DNA of 10,371 nucleotides from Candidatus Saccharibacteria bacterium CG_4_10_14_0_2_um_filter_52_9 (GCA_002792275.1 PFOA01000043.1:587-10957); one strand, 5' to 3'. Shown: positions 1 to 5,620, counted from the stretch's first letter. The notes: generated by a model from the sequence alone, not told the origin. Program-made: numbers and translations.

Positions 1-421
1 GCAACATAATGTAGAGTAAGCCACCGATTAGTAATACCGGCACGATAGATTGAGCAAAACCAACCCAGCTGGATGTGCTACCGGCCTCGGCCTTGTAGCT
101 GACAGCGACCTTTTCGGTATCAAAACCCTGTTCCTTCAGGCTGGAAACTCCGTCGATGTTGGTTTTGAGAGTCGGGTGTTCCTGACCTTTTAGGGTGATG
201 CTCAGTTGGTTGCCATTGACGGCGATCTTTTTGTATTTTCCGGCGTTGGCGTCGGCAATCGCTTGGGTGGTGTCGATTTCTTTGAGGGTGCTGGGCTGAT
301 TGTAGGCGGCAAAGATGATAAGACTGAACAGAATCATCAGAGCGACAAAGCCGGCGTTCTTGGCACTACGATTGTTTTTACTGGTCGGCTTGCGGCTGGG
401 CTTGCGAGGTTTTCTATCCAT
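1..421 (-). CDS. ftsH: FtsH, membrane AAA+ zinc protease, N-terminal part only
   Basis: FtsH is a membrane-anchored ATP-dependent metalloprotease that degrades misfolded membrane proteins and some regulators. Only 140 codons are in the window and the gene runs off the left edge. Reading the minus strand from the ATG at 421 gives a very basic N-terminal tail (residues 1-22, rich in K, R and P), a first membrane helix (about 24-40), an extracytoplasmic domain containing an FtsH-like 'NQLSITLKG' strand (about 45-115), and a second helix (about 119-140). The AAA+ and HExxH protease domains lie outside the window, so the call rests on topology, the extracytoplasmic domain and the tilS-ftsH order, which is familiar from Gram-positive bacteria. 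The gap to tilS upstream is 36 nt, but a good promoter lies in it. No Shine-Dalgarno sequence is seen, and the start sits 9 nt from a TATAAT, so initiation may be leaderless. Confidence 0.85.
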   Translation of the reverse strand, partial: MDRKPRKPSRKPTSKNNRSAKNAGFVALMILFSLIIFAAYNQPSTLKEIDTTQAIADANAGKYKKIAVNGNQLSITLKGQEHPTLKTNIDGVSSLKEQGFDTEKVAVSYKAEAGSTSSWVGFAQSIVPVLLIGGLLYIML

Positions 422-430
422 AGAGCGTTA

Positions 431-460
431 ATTATACGCTTTCTTTCGACCGGTTGTCTA
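431..460 (-). promoter_or_regulatory. Promoter of ftsH
   Basis: Read on the minus strand, TAGACA (460-455) and a perfect TATAAT (436-431) are separated by 18 nt. The predicted transcript start is about 424, only some 3 nt before the ftsH ATG. The -35 box overlaps the tilS stop codon. A short inverted repeat, AGCGT at 424-428 and ACGCT at 436-440, flanks the -10 box and could be an operator or chance. Confidence 0.6.
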
Positions 461-1348
461 GCGCTCTAGCACCTTGAGTGCCAAATAATCCTTATGTACC
501 ACCAGCTGATGGCCGCCGGCAATTGAAAAGCGTTTGCCAGCCGGAGCAACTTTGGCAGCAACCACTAATCTTTCCAGGGTGGGGGTGTTGAAACCGCGCA
601 TGTTGTGGGTTCTCAGCCAGCTGGCCAGAACCTCGCGTGCCGTAGTATGGGGCAATAAATTGAACCAACTCCGGTCGAGCTTACCGTCCGCGGCTTTCAA
701 TCCCAACTGCTTAACAAGCAAAGTATCGAGTTCGGCATTGGTGGCCTGCAGGCCAGTTACGATTTTTAAAAGCTTAGCTCTGCCCTCCTTGTCAAAGCGT
801 GTCAGTAAACGATGCCGAACATAGTTTCGCAAATAAACATCGTCGGCATTGGTGCTGTCTTCGCGCCAGCGCAGCCCTTGGTCTTTGGCATATTCAATCA
901 GCTCGCTTTTCGGAACTCGTAATAAAGGACGCACCACGCCCGGCCGGTTCTTCAACGATGTTAAACCCTTACGGCCGCTACCACGTAACATGTTAATAAT
1001 TGCTGTTTCCAGCACATCGTCCTGATGGTGAGCCGTGATAATAGCATCTGCTCCATGATCCGCCGTCACAGCCTCCAAAAACTCATAGCGATGTTTCCGG
1101 GCGGCGGCCTCACTGGTGCCGGCACCGAGGTTGGCTTGCTTAGATTCAAACGGCAACCCCAAACCTTTAGCAATTGCTTCGACCAGTCTACGATCGTCAC
1201 CGGAATCCATGCGCATACCGTGATCAAGATGCGCCACCACCAGATGCAAATCTTCTTGCTGGCGTAACAAATCCAGCAAGACCATCGAGTCCACCCCGCC
1301 ACTAACTGCCACCACGTAGGTTCCGGGTTTTGGTAATACCACGTCCAT
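458..1348 (-). CDS. tilS: tRNA(Ile)-lysidine synthetase TilS
   Basis: TilS uses ATP and lysine to convert C34 of the CAU anticodon of tRNA-Ile2 to lysidine, switching it from Met to Ile identity; the gene is essential in nearly all bacteria. The 296-aa product carries the N-type ATP-pyrophosphatase P-loop SGGVDS at residues 16-21, a following 'LDHGMR' segment, and the family signature 'HHQDDVLET' with 'LRGSGRKGL' just after it. About 190 residues of catalytic domain are followed by a helical TilS-specific domain. The length is close to the minimal Aquifex-type enzyme and much shorter than the 430-470 aa E. coli and Bacillus proteins, so the extra C-terminal tRNA-binding domain is absent. The start ATG at 1348 has no Shine-Dalgarno. 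A TACAAT at 1362-1357, 8 nt upstream, suggests a leaderless transcript. ftsH follows 36 nt downstream. Confidence 0.95.
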   Translation of the reverse strand: MDVVLPKPGTYVVAVSGGVDSMVLLDLLRQQEDLHLVVAHLDHGMRMDSGDDRRLVEAIAKGLGLPFESKQANLGAGTSEAAARKHRYEFLEAVTADHGADAIITAHHQDDVLETAIINMLRGSGRKGLTSLKNRPGVVRPLLRVPKSELIEYAKDQGLRWREDSTNADDVYLRNYVRHRLLTRFDKEGRAKLLKIVTGLQATNAELDTLLVKQLGLKAADGKLDRSWFNLLPHTTAREVLASWLRTHNMRGFNTPTLERLVVAAKVAPAGKRFSIAGGHQLVVHKDYLALKVLER

Positions 1349-1365
1349 ATTCTATTATTGTAACA
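1330..1365. promoter_or_regulatory. Overlapping divergent promoters between tilS and the 88-aa gene
   Basis: Only 17 nt separate the two divergent start codons (1348 and 1366). On the plus strand TTGGTA (1330-1335), a 17-nt spacer and TATTAT (1353-1358) end 7 nt before the ATG at 1366. On the minus strand TACAAT (1362-1357) ends 8 nt before the tilS ATG; its -35 is not clear. The two -10 boxes overlap by two bases, and the plus-strand -35 lies inside the first codons of tilS. This layout leaves no room for ribosome binding sites. Confidence 0.5.
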
Positions 1366-1632
1366 ATGGATGAACTCTTAAGCCGCATCGAACAACTCGA
1401 GATCCGCAACGCCCGGGTTGAAGGCAATAAGGCCTGGGAAACCAGTTGGATCCGTCGCGGGTCAATAATGGTGCTGACTTACATCGTGGTGGCTTTCTAT
1501 CTGCACTATGTTATCGACATCGATCCGTGGATCAACGCCTTGGTGCCGGTTATTGGCTACTTCTTTTCAACTCTGACCGTTGCCGGCCTCAAAAAACACT
1601 GGATCGAGCGCTACAACAACAAACACCGCTAG
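1366..1632 (+). CDS. Small conserved-type membrane protein, 88 aa
   Basis: This protein has no assigned function. It begins with a short amphipathic coiled-coil-like stretch (residues 1-20, 'LLSRIEQLEIRN'), then a segment 'KAWETSWIRR', then two hydrophobic helices (about 36-52 and 57-75, with the turn 'DPWINALVPVIGY' between them) and a basic C-terminus. From memory, this pattern (charged helix, 'KAWETS', two helices, 'NALVP..G..LS') occurs in small uncharacterised membrane proteins of many bacteria. The reading frame is open to a TTG at 1330, but that codon falls inside tilS and doubles as the -35 box, so the ATG at 1366 is preferred. There is no Shine-Dalgarno; a -10-like TATTAT 7 nt upstream suggests a leaderless mRNA. 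The tRNA-Met gene lies 51 nt downstream on the same strand. Confidence 0.75.
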   Translation: MDELLSRIEQLEIRNARVEGNKAWETSWIRRGSIMVLTYIVVAFYLHYVIDIDPWINALVPVIGYFFSTLTVAGLKKHWIERYNNKHR

Positions 1633-1635
1633 TCC

Positions 1636-1664
1636 TGTTCAACAGATGTAAATCGTGCTATATT
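1636..1664 (+). promoter_or_regulatory. Extended -10 promoter of tRNA-Met
   Basis: An extended -10 element, TGC followed by TATATT (1659-1664), lies about 19 nt before the tRNA 5' end. The -35 (around 1636-1641, TGTTCA) is a poor match, as is common for extended -10 promoters. The predicted start near 1671 gives a leader of about 13 nt for RNase P removal. Confidence 0.45.
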
Positions 1665-1683
1665 ACCCCTTGTATTTAGGTAT

Positions 1684-1760
1684 GGCGGCGTAGCTCAGCT
1701 GGTTAGAGCGCAGGACTCATAAGCCTGAGGTCAGTGGTTCAAGTCCACTCGCCGCTACCA
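1684..1760 (+). tRNA. tRNA-Met(CAT), elongator type, CCA encoded
   Basis: A complete 77-nt cloverleaf can be drawn: acceptor GGCGGCG with CGCCGCT, D stem GCTC/GAGC, anticodon loop CTCATAA, T stem AGTGG/CCACT with loop TTCAAGT, discriminator A73 and an encoded CCA. The acceptor begins with a G1-U72 wobble, and the 'GGCGGYGTAGCTCAGCTGG...CGCCGCTACCA' frame resembles the elongator tRNA-Met of Gram-positive bacteria as I recall it. The last anticodon-stem pair is an A31-G39 mismatch. A CAT anticodon is also found in tRNA-Ile2, the TilS substrate, and that identity cannot be excluded by eye. It is not an initiator, because position 1 pairs with position 72. The 3' 44 nt are antisense to the end of the 503-aa gene. 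Confidence 0.93.
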
Positions 1761-3228
1761 TTTTCGACTTTAGAACTTTATTCAATGTAAAACGACCAAG
1801 TAGTTGGTGGCTCCAGGCGGATATATTCTGGCTTAGCGATGGAACTCGTAAACTTCGTTTATACTCGTGAGTAGCTTCATCTTCTTCAATTAGTCTGGAT
1901 GTTTCTTCGTTCGTTGACTTTTCATCTGCGCGGCATCGTATCTCAGATATGAATGTCTTAATAAGTTCTTCGCGTTCTTCCGGGTTGGTCACGCCAATTG
2001 TTCGCAGTAGCTCATCATAGAAATCAGCGACTGCAACTTCCGCTTCGGCAATCTTTTCGCCGTCTATAAGCCCCTCGTTATTCAGTTCTTCGAGTTGGGC
2101 AATGGCACTAGCTATAAAGATTGTCAGACTCTCCAGGATTATTAGTTCCTCGGGTTCAGCAGTTTCCTGGTACTCGATTATCTGTTGCTGGATTGTTTCG
2201 GGCATGATTTCTGTGACCTCTGCTTCGGAGCTAGCCAAAACTACCATTTCGGCTTCGGCAGACTCTTCTTGTATTTCGACAGATTCCGATTGGTCAAATA
2301 TTGCTACAAAATCGTCAATAAATATTTCTGTCAGGTCATGTAATGGGGTTTCTTTAGTAGCTTCGGCTGTCACTTTCGGTAACTCTACCGTCACTATTTC
2401 AGGCGCAATGCTTATGGGTTTGGGTGGAATAAATTCCTGCATCACTGGCACCGGTTTAAATTCCGGCAACTCAGCTTCAGTTGCCAGTTTATTTTCTATT
2501 GGAGGTTGCAGGATCGTTTCAATAACCTGCCCGGGTATAGCTTTAGCCGCCAACGGTATCGTATCCGCCTTGATAATTTTCGCCTTGATACCAATCGGCA
2601 CTTTGTCAATTTCGCTTAAGGTTTGAATGGGTGTTTGCGCTTGGTAGAAATCTTCTTTTGGCTCGATCATAACTGGCTGAGTTGCTTCGGCAATAACAAT
2701 GTCTTCTGCGTCTTCAGAAATCAGACGTTGAGCTTCAAAATCAGCTCTCTGTCTATCCATCAGAGTCTCAAATGGCAACTCCTTTTGCGTATCAACGGCA
2801 CTTGCAATAATTAAGTCTATTAGCGGCTTGTCGGTTATCACTCTTTTCTCGGGCTTTTTTTCGGGTTGTCGGTATTCATCCTTTTTAGGATTGGTGTGTT
2901 GCTCCGGGATTTTGGCCTCGACCTCGGTCCGTTCGGCTCGCCGTTTTTGGCCACGCTCCTGCATTTGAGCAACCACCTCTATTTGGCGCTGTGACAGTCC
3001 CTTCATAGCCGGACATTGTTCACCCATATCGCGGGCAGTCCCTTGGACAACTTCACCATTAGGTAGTGTGAAGGTGTACTGTTTTTCTTGGCTGACTTCT
3101 GAGCCGACAATAGTTTCTTCTGCGGCTAACACTTCGGGCGCATCAGCAATTTGGTGAAGTTCTGCCTGCGACGCAAGCTGTGTGTCTGCGTCGATTACAA
3201 TCTTTTCGCCAAGAATTGTTTCACCCAT
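1717..3228 (-). CDS. Acidic low-complexity protein of unknown function, 503 aa, ending inside the tRNA-Met gene
   Basis: I do not recognise this protein. It is strongly acidic and rich in E, I, P, A and Q, with no signal peptide, membrane helix or catalytic motif. The N-terminal 50 residues are acidic. A more ordered patch 'YTFTLPNGEVVQG' follows, then 'CPAMKGLSQRQIEVVAQMQERGQKRR', then a long P/E/I-rich middle that looks disordered, and a helical Glu-rich region ('IASAIAQLEELNNEG') with 'YDELLRTIGVTNPEEREELIKTFI'. Near the end is a basic 'HEYKRSLRVPSLSQNIS' segment. The last 14 or so residues ('ASGLEPLTSGL') are encoded by the antisense strand of the tRNA-Met gene, and the stop TGA falls at its anticodon. 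The start ATG at 3228 is chosen over the adjacent TTG because GGGAG lies 7 nt upstream. It is the third gene of the cupredoxin operon, 24 nt after the 89-aa gene. Confidence 0.8.
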   Translation of the reverse strand: MGETILGEKIVIDADTQLASQAELHQIADAPEVLAAEETIVGSEVSQEKQYTFTLPNGEVVQGTARDMGEQCPAMKGLSQRQIEVVAQMQERGQKRRAERTEVEAKIPEQHTNPKKDEYRQPEKKPEKRVITDKPLIDLIIASAVDTQKELPFETLMDRQRADFEAQRLISEDAEDIVIAEATQPVMIEPKEDFYQAQTPIQTLSEIDKVPIGIKAKIIKADTIPLAAKAIPGQVIETILQPPIENKLATEAELPEFKPVPVMQEFIPPKPISIAPEIVTVELPKVTAEATKETPLHDLTEIFIDDFVAIFDQSESVEIQEESAEAEMVVLASSEAEVTEIMPETIQQQIIEYQETAEPEELIILESLTIFIASAIAQLEELNNEGLIDGEKIAEAEVAVADFYDELLRTIGVTNPEEREELIKTFISEIRCRADEKSTNEETSRLIEEDEATHEYKRSLRVPSLSQNISAWSHQLLGRFTLNKVLKSKMVAASGLEPLTSGL

Positions 3229-3252
3229 CAAGTATCTCCCACCCTAAAGAAA

Positions 3253-3522
3253 TTATTCCGGTTGTTCTATAAGCGACCCGAAATGGTTTTCAAATATTAT
3301 TTTAGCTACTTCAATGGCTTCGTCTCTGTCAGGGCCTTCGGGCGTAGCATCTATACCGTCAAAAACCTCAGTGGCGTTATCGCCGCAAGAAAAGTCCTCC
3401 GCGCTCACCACTCTGCCATCAGCCAGCCTAAGCTCCTTGCCAATGAGATCAGAGCGGCTAATTAGCTCAAGTCGCCTGGCGCCTTCTGACTGCGGTTCTT
3501 GATTTGGGCTAGTATTAGTCAT
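3253..3522 (-). CDS. Hypothetical acidic protein, 89 aa
   Basis: Function unknown. This soluble, acidic 89-aa protein has a polar, probably flexible N-terminus (residues 1-15), a central segment 'LIGKELRLADGRVVSAEDFSCGDNATEVFDGI' that looks like a small beta-rich fold, and a C-terminal helix 'RDEAIEVAKIIFENHF'. There is one cysteine and no membrane segment. Its ATG overlaps the stop codon of the cupredoxin gene by one base (TAATG), and no Shine-Dalgarno is visible, so it is probably translated by coupling. It is followed after 24 nt by the 503-aa gene, so all three are likely co-transcribed. Confidence 0.75.
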   Translation of the reverse strand: MTNTSPNQEPQSEGARRLELISRSDLIGKELRLADGRVVSAEDFSCGDNATEVFDGIDATPEGPDRDEAIEVAKIIFENHFGSLIEQPE

Positions 3523-3941
3523 TATTCAACAGTAACGGTGCCAGTCATGCTAGGGTGTACGCCGCAATGGTAGGCATAGGTGCCAGCCTTGTTAAAGGTG
3601 AACTTGTAGGTTTCGCCTTTGGCCATCAGCGAGCCGTTGGGGGCATCGGCTGACGCTGTGTTGGCAATTACGCTGTGCTGAGTGCTGTCCTGGTTGATCC
3701 AGGTAACGGTGTCGCCGACCTTGACCTTGATGGTGGCCGGGCTGAACGCGAAATTCTGGATGGTCACGGCGTTGGTTTGGGTGGCACTGCTGGCAGTTTT
3801 GTCTGTAGTTGAACTCTGGCTGGTGTTTGTAGTCTGCATGCCATCATCTTTTTTGGGGCTGTCTTTGCTGGTGACGACCACAGCGGCCGCTCCGGCTAGC
3901 GCAATAACTACTACTAAAGCAGCAATAACGTTCTTACTCAT
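3522..3941 (-). CDS. Membrane-anchored cupredoxin (plastocyanin/amicyanin-like), 139 aa
   Basis: This is a small blue copper protein that would carry single electrons, or bind copper, outside the membrane. An N-terminal hydrophobic segment (residues 5-23) acts as signal or anchor and has no lipobox cysteine. A Ser/Thr-rich linker (about 24-57) leads to a cupredoxin domain (58-139). All four type-1 copper ligands are visible: H89 in 'QHSV', C126 and H129 in 'YHCGVHPSM', and M132. The spacing C-x2-H-x2-M is that of the amicyanin/pseudoazurin group. The ATG at 3941 has a good GAGGG site 8 nt upstream, and a TATAAT lies further up. It is the first gene of an operon with the 89-aa and 503-aa genes, and it is divergent from a ferric-reductase-like membrane gene that is a plausible redox partner. 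Confidence 0.93.
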   Translation of the reverse strand: MSKNVIAALVVVIALAGAAAVVVTSKDSPKKDDGMQTTNTSQSSTTDKTASSATQTNAVTIQNFAFSPATIKVKVGDTVTWINQDSTQHSVIANTASADAPNGSLMAKGETYKFTFNKAGTYAYHCGVHPSMTGTVTVE

Positions 3942-3968
3942 ACTATTTTCCCTCGTTTAGATGTACTT

Positions 3969-3974
3969 ATTATA
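3969..3974 (-). promoter_or_regulatory. -10 box of the cupredoxin operon
   Basis: The minus strand reads a perfect TATAAT here, with a predicted start near 3962 and a leader of about 20 nt that contains the Shine-Dalgarno. No good -35 is found at 16-18 nt spacing, so the promoter may need an activator. Confidence 0.45.
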
Positions 3975-3989
3975 TACCTTTGCCGCTCG

Positions 3990-4018
3990 TTGACCGCCGT
4001 AACACCTTGGAGCATACT
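3990..4018 (+). promoter_or_regulatory. Possible promoter of the ferric-reductase-like gene
   Basis: TTGACC (3990-3995) and CATACT (4013-4018) have a 17-nt spacer. The predicted start at about 4025 coincides with the GTG proposed as start codon, so the transcript would be leaderless. The -10 matches consensus at four of six positions. Confidence 0.35.
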
Positions 4019-4024
4019 GATGGC

Positions 4025-4657
4025 GTGTCAAAAGACAAACTTTGCTTGATTATTGTTTGGAGCCTCAGTGCGCTGGTAGCCACGCTGGCGTTTATCGCCT
4101 GGGGGAATGACCTTAGCTGGCAATTCGGCCACCTCAATACCTATCTGTTTTTCCCACTGCTCGGCCTGCTGGCTTTTAGCGTCATGTGGTCGCACTATGT
4201 GGCCGGCACCCTGCGCGAGCTGATGGATGTTGATCAGACCCGGCTTACCAATTACTACCGCTACACCGGCTACGCCGTTCTGACGCTGATATGTTTGCAT
4301 CCCGGCCTGCTGATTTATCAGCTGTTTCGCGATGGTGCCGGCCTGCCGCCTCTGAGTTATGAACGGTACGTAGCGCCGGGTCTGGGCTGGATAACCTTGC
4401 TGGGCACGGCCAGCCTGTTGATCTTTCTGGCCTTTGAGTTTCGTCGGATCTACGCCAAGCATAGTTGGTGGCACTTTGTACCCGAGGCCGGCGACTTTGC
4501 CATGCTGGCTATTTTTTACCACGGACTCAGGTTAGGTAGCCAGCTCCGCCACGCCGGTTGGTTTGTGACTGTTTGGTGGTTCTATGGCATTACACTAACT
4601 GTTATCATTGCCCGCAGCTATGCCAAAAAATACGCCAACAAAAAAGCCCGGCGTTAA
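4025..4657 (+). CDS. Ferric-reductase-like heme membrane protein, about 210 aa
   Basis: This is a polytopic protein with about six membrane helices, resembling the membrane domain of the ferric reductase/YedZ/NADPH-oxidase superfamily, which carries electrons across the membrane through b-type hemes. Counting from the GTG at 4025, helices lie near 6-25, 39-57, 82-100, 118-138, 156-170 and 179-197. The segment 'YRYTGYAVLTLICLHPGLL' has the family's R..G....L...H pattern with H92. Other candidate heme ligands are H57, H150 and H166 ('YHGLRLG'). No FAD or NAD domain is attached, so it would need separate partners; the divergent cupredoxin gene is one candidate. The frame is also open to a TTG at 3980. 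GTG 4025 is preferred because the residues before it are polar and a possible promoter ends just upstream. The stop codon lies in the loop of a terminator. Confidence 0.72.
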   Translation: MSKDKLCLIIVWSLSALVATLAFIAWGNDLSWQFGHLNTYLFFPLLGLLAFSVMWSHYVAGTLRELMDVDQTRLTNYYRYTGYAVLTLICLHPGLLIYQLFRDGAGLPPLSYERYVAPGLGWITLLGTASLLIFLAFEFRRIYAKHSWWHFVPEAGDFAMLAIFYHGLRLGSQLRHAGWFVTVWWFYGITLTVIIARSYAKKYANKKARR

Positions 4658-4670
4658 CCGGGCTTTTTTT
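4640..4670. terminator. Bidirectional intrinsic terminator
   Basis: The stem GCCCGG (4646-4651) pairs with CCGGGC (4658-4663) around a 6-nt loop. Six A lie on the left and seven T on the right, so it can terminate on both strands. The TAA of the ferric-reductase-like gene (4655-4657) is in the loop. On the minus strand it follows the stop of the 30-aa gene by about 20 nt. Confidence 0.92.
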
Positions 4671-4682
4671 AGGGGTCGCTGC

Positions 4683-4775
4683 TTACAGCTTCTTTAGAAT
4701 TCGGTCGATCTTTGTGAACAGACCGGCACTAGAAGTGCTCGCCAGTTCAAAAGTCAGACCATTGCTTGCTTTCAT
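4683..4775 (-). CDS. 30-aa peptide gene with its own promoter and terminator
   Basis: The predicted product is a 30-aa peptide of unknown function. The N-terminal half is polar and rich in Ser and Thr ('FELASTSSAG'). The C-terminal half ('GLFTKIDRILKKL') would form a short cationic amphipathic helix with L, F and I on one face and K, R and D on the other, like a peripheral membrane-binding or membrane-active peptide. Support for a real gene: an ATG at 4775 preceded by AAAGGAG (4792-4786) at 10-nt spacing, a consensus-grade promoter upstream, and a strong terminator just after the stop. The predicted transcript is about 190 nt. It is isolated from its neighbours. It could also be a leader peptide or a small regulatory RNA that happens to contain an ORF. 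Confidence 0.6.
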   Translation of the reverse strand: MKASNGLTFELASTSSAGLFTKIDRILKKL

Positions 4776-4834
4776 ACAGCAGTGGCTCCTTTTATTTATT
4801 TTTAATGTGGTTTTTGTTTGTGATCACTAACACT

Positions 4835-4847
4835 GTGTATTATACAC
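4835..4847. promoter_or_regulatory. 13-bp palindrome over the -10 box, possible operator
   Basis: GTGTAT-T-ATACAC is a perfect inverted repeat centred on the -10 box of the 30-aa gene. A second palindrome, GTGATCAC (4820-4827), lies just inside the predicted transcript. A dyad in this place is typical of repressor operators, although a TATA-containing box is easily self-complementary, so chance is possible. Confidence 0.35.
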
Positions 4848-4866
4848 AAATTTGTTATTTTGTCAA
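4839..4866 (-). promoter_or_regulatory. Consensus promoter of the 30-aa gene
   Basis: The minus strand reads a perfect TTGACA (4866-4861), a 16-nt spacer and a perfect TATAAT (4844-4839), the best sigma-70-type promoter in the window. Transcription should start near 4832, leaving a leader of about 57 nt that ends in a strong ribosome binding site. Confidence 0.8.
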
Positions 4867-4949
4867 ATTGCGTATGTTAGGGGTTTTGTGTTTTGATTGA
4901 TCTCAAACGCATAATACCGCTTATGTTGCCTGCCCGGCAAGTAGATTTA

Positions 4950-5312
4950 TTAGTAATATGTTGTATTTTTTGCAGATCGGTTAGTTAACCAGACCATTAT
5001 CAGAGCAACGACGAATAAAGTCGCCGGAAAAGCGATGGCCACCGGGCTGTAATGATACGGCTTGGTTTGGGGTGCCACGCCGGTTACAGTTTGAGTCTGA
5101 GCGGCCGCAGTCGGTGCCAGACTGATTGTTGAAACGCCGTTGTTCTGCAAGGGCACGCCGCCGCTTTTGGTGCTATTTAACAAACTGGGTGAGGTACCGG
5201 GCTGTAAATTGCTGGAGCGTGTGCCGCCGGCATTACCCTGCCCGGCAGATTGCGGCGTCTCGGTAGTTGTTTGCGAGCCGAAGCCGCTGACGGTGTTTAA
5301 TTGTGTGGCCAT
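4950..5312 (-). CDS. Tail-anchored-like protein, 120 aa, unknown function
   Basis: I do not recognise a family. Residues 1-85 are polar and low in complexity (T, Q, S, G, N, P), with no cysteine and almost no charge. A single hydrophobic helix follows (about 90-109, 'PVAIAFPATLFVVALIMVWL') and a short polar tail 'TNRSAKNTTYY'. There is no N-terminal signal, so either the long N-terminus is exported by a reversed C-terminal anchor or the protein sits on the inner face. The ATG at 5312 has no Shine-Dalgarno. A TACAAT 8 nt upstream suggests leaderless initiation. The gene lies 58 nt downstream of the 82-aa gene on the same strand. The gap 4776-4949 below it holds the promoter region of the 30-aa gene. 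Confidence 0.7.
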   Translation of the reverse strand: MATQLNTVSGFGSQTTTETPQSAGQGNAGGTRSSNLQPGTSPSLLNSTKSGGVPLQNNGVSTISLAPTAAAQTQTVTGVAPQTKPYHYSPVAIAFPATLFVVALIMVWLTNRSAKNTTYY

Positions 5313-5320
5313 TAAGAACT

Positions 5321-5326
5321 ATTGTA
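5321..5326 (-). promoter_or_regulatory. -10-like box before the 120-aa gene
   Basis: TACAAT on the minus strand ends 8 nt before the ATG at 5312, so a transcript from it would start at or next to the start codon. No good -35 is seen, so support is moderate to weak. Confidence 0.35.
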
Positions 5327-5370
5327 AAGCAATTTCAGCCGTGGCGGGAGCTAATGGCACCCGACGACTG

Positions 5371-5619
5371 CTAGCGAATCTTGGTGATCAACCGCAGGTT
5401 GGCAAGGTATTGGTCGAGATTGACGTTGGGATGCGAGTTGAGATAGTTCATATGCTTATCCACGAAAGGAATCAGATTATCGGAGTAGGTTATGGTATTG
5501 GCGCTGTAGCTTGATGCGGTGTTATACAGCGTATCGGTTTCGATACGCTCCAGAATGCGCTTAGTAGCCAGACCCTCTTCGGACTCAAAGAAGCTAACGC
5601 GTTTCTTTAGGTTGGGCAT
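5371..5619 (-). CDS. Hypothetical soluble protein, 82 aa
   Basis: Unrecognised. This 82-aa protein has a charged N-terminus ('LKKRVSFFESEEGLATKRILERIETD', probably helical), a polar middle rich in S, T, N and Y, and a C-terminal part 'VDKHMNYLNSHPNVNLDQYLANLRLITKIR' that looks helical. There are no membrane segments or cysteines. Its ATG starts one base after the stop of the 19-aa gene (TAG-T-ATG), and the only nearby ribosome site, an AAGG, lies within the end of that gene. Both are therefore probably translated from one mRNA driven by the promoter at 5703-5731. Confidence 0.7.
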   Translation of the reverse strand: MPNLKKRVSFFESEEGLATKRILERIETDTLYNTASSYSANTITYSDNLIPFVDKHMNYLNSHPNVNLDQYLANLRLITKIR

Positions 5620-5620
5620 A

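Noticed and set aside
744..757. GGCCTGCAGGCCAG palindrome, repeated at 9672-9685
   Set aside because: Both copies lie in coding regions and encode the same Gly-Leu-Gln-Ala with the genome's common codons (GGC CTG CAG GCC). Shared codon choice explains the repeat.
2102..2814. Open plus-strand frames opposite the 503-aa gene
   Set aside because: They have no ribosome site or promoter, an odd Ser/Ile-rich composition, and lie fully antisense to a frame with a good Shine-Dalgarno and operon context.
4028..4522. Long minus-strand frame opposite the ferric-reductase-like gene
   Set aside because: It mirrors a hydrophobic coding sequence, giving the Gln/Gly-rich product typical of antisense frames, and has no initiation signal.
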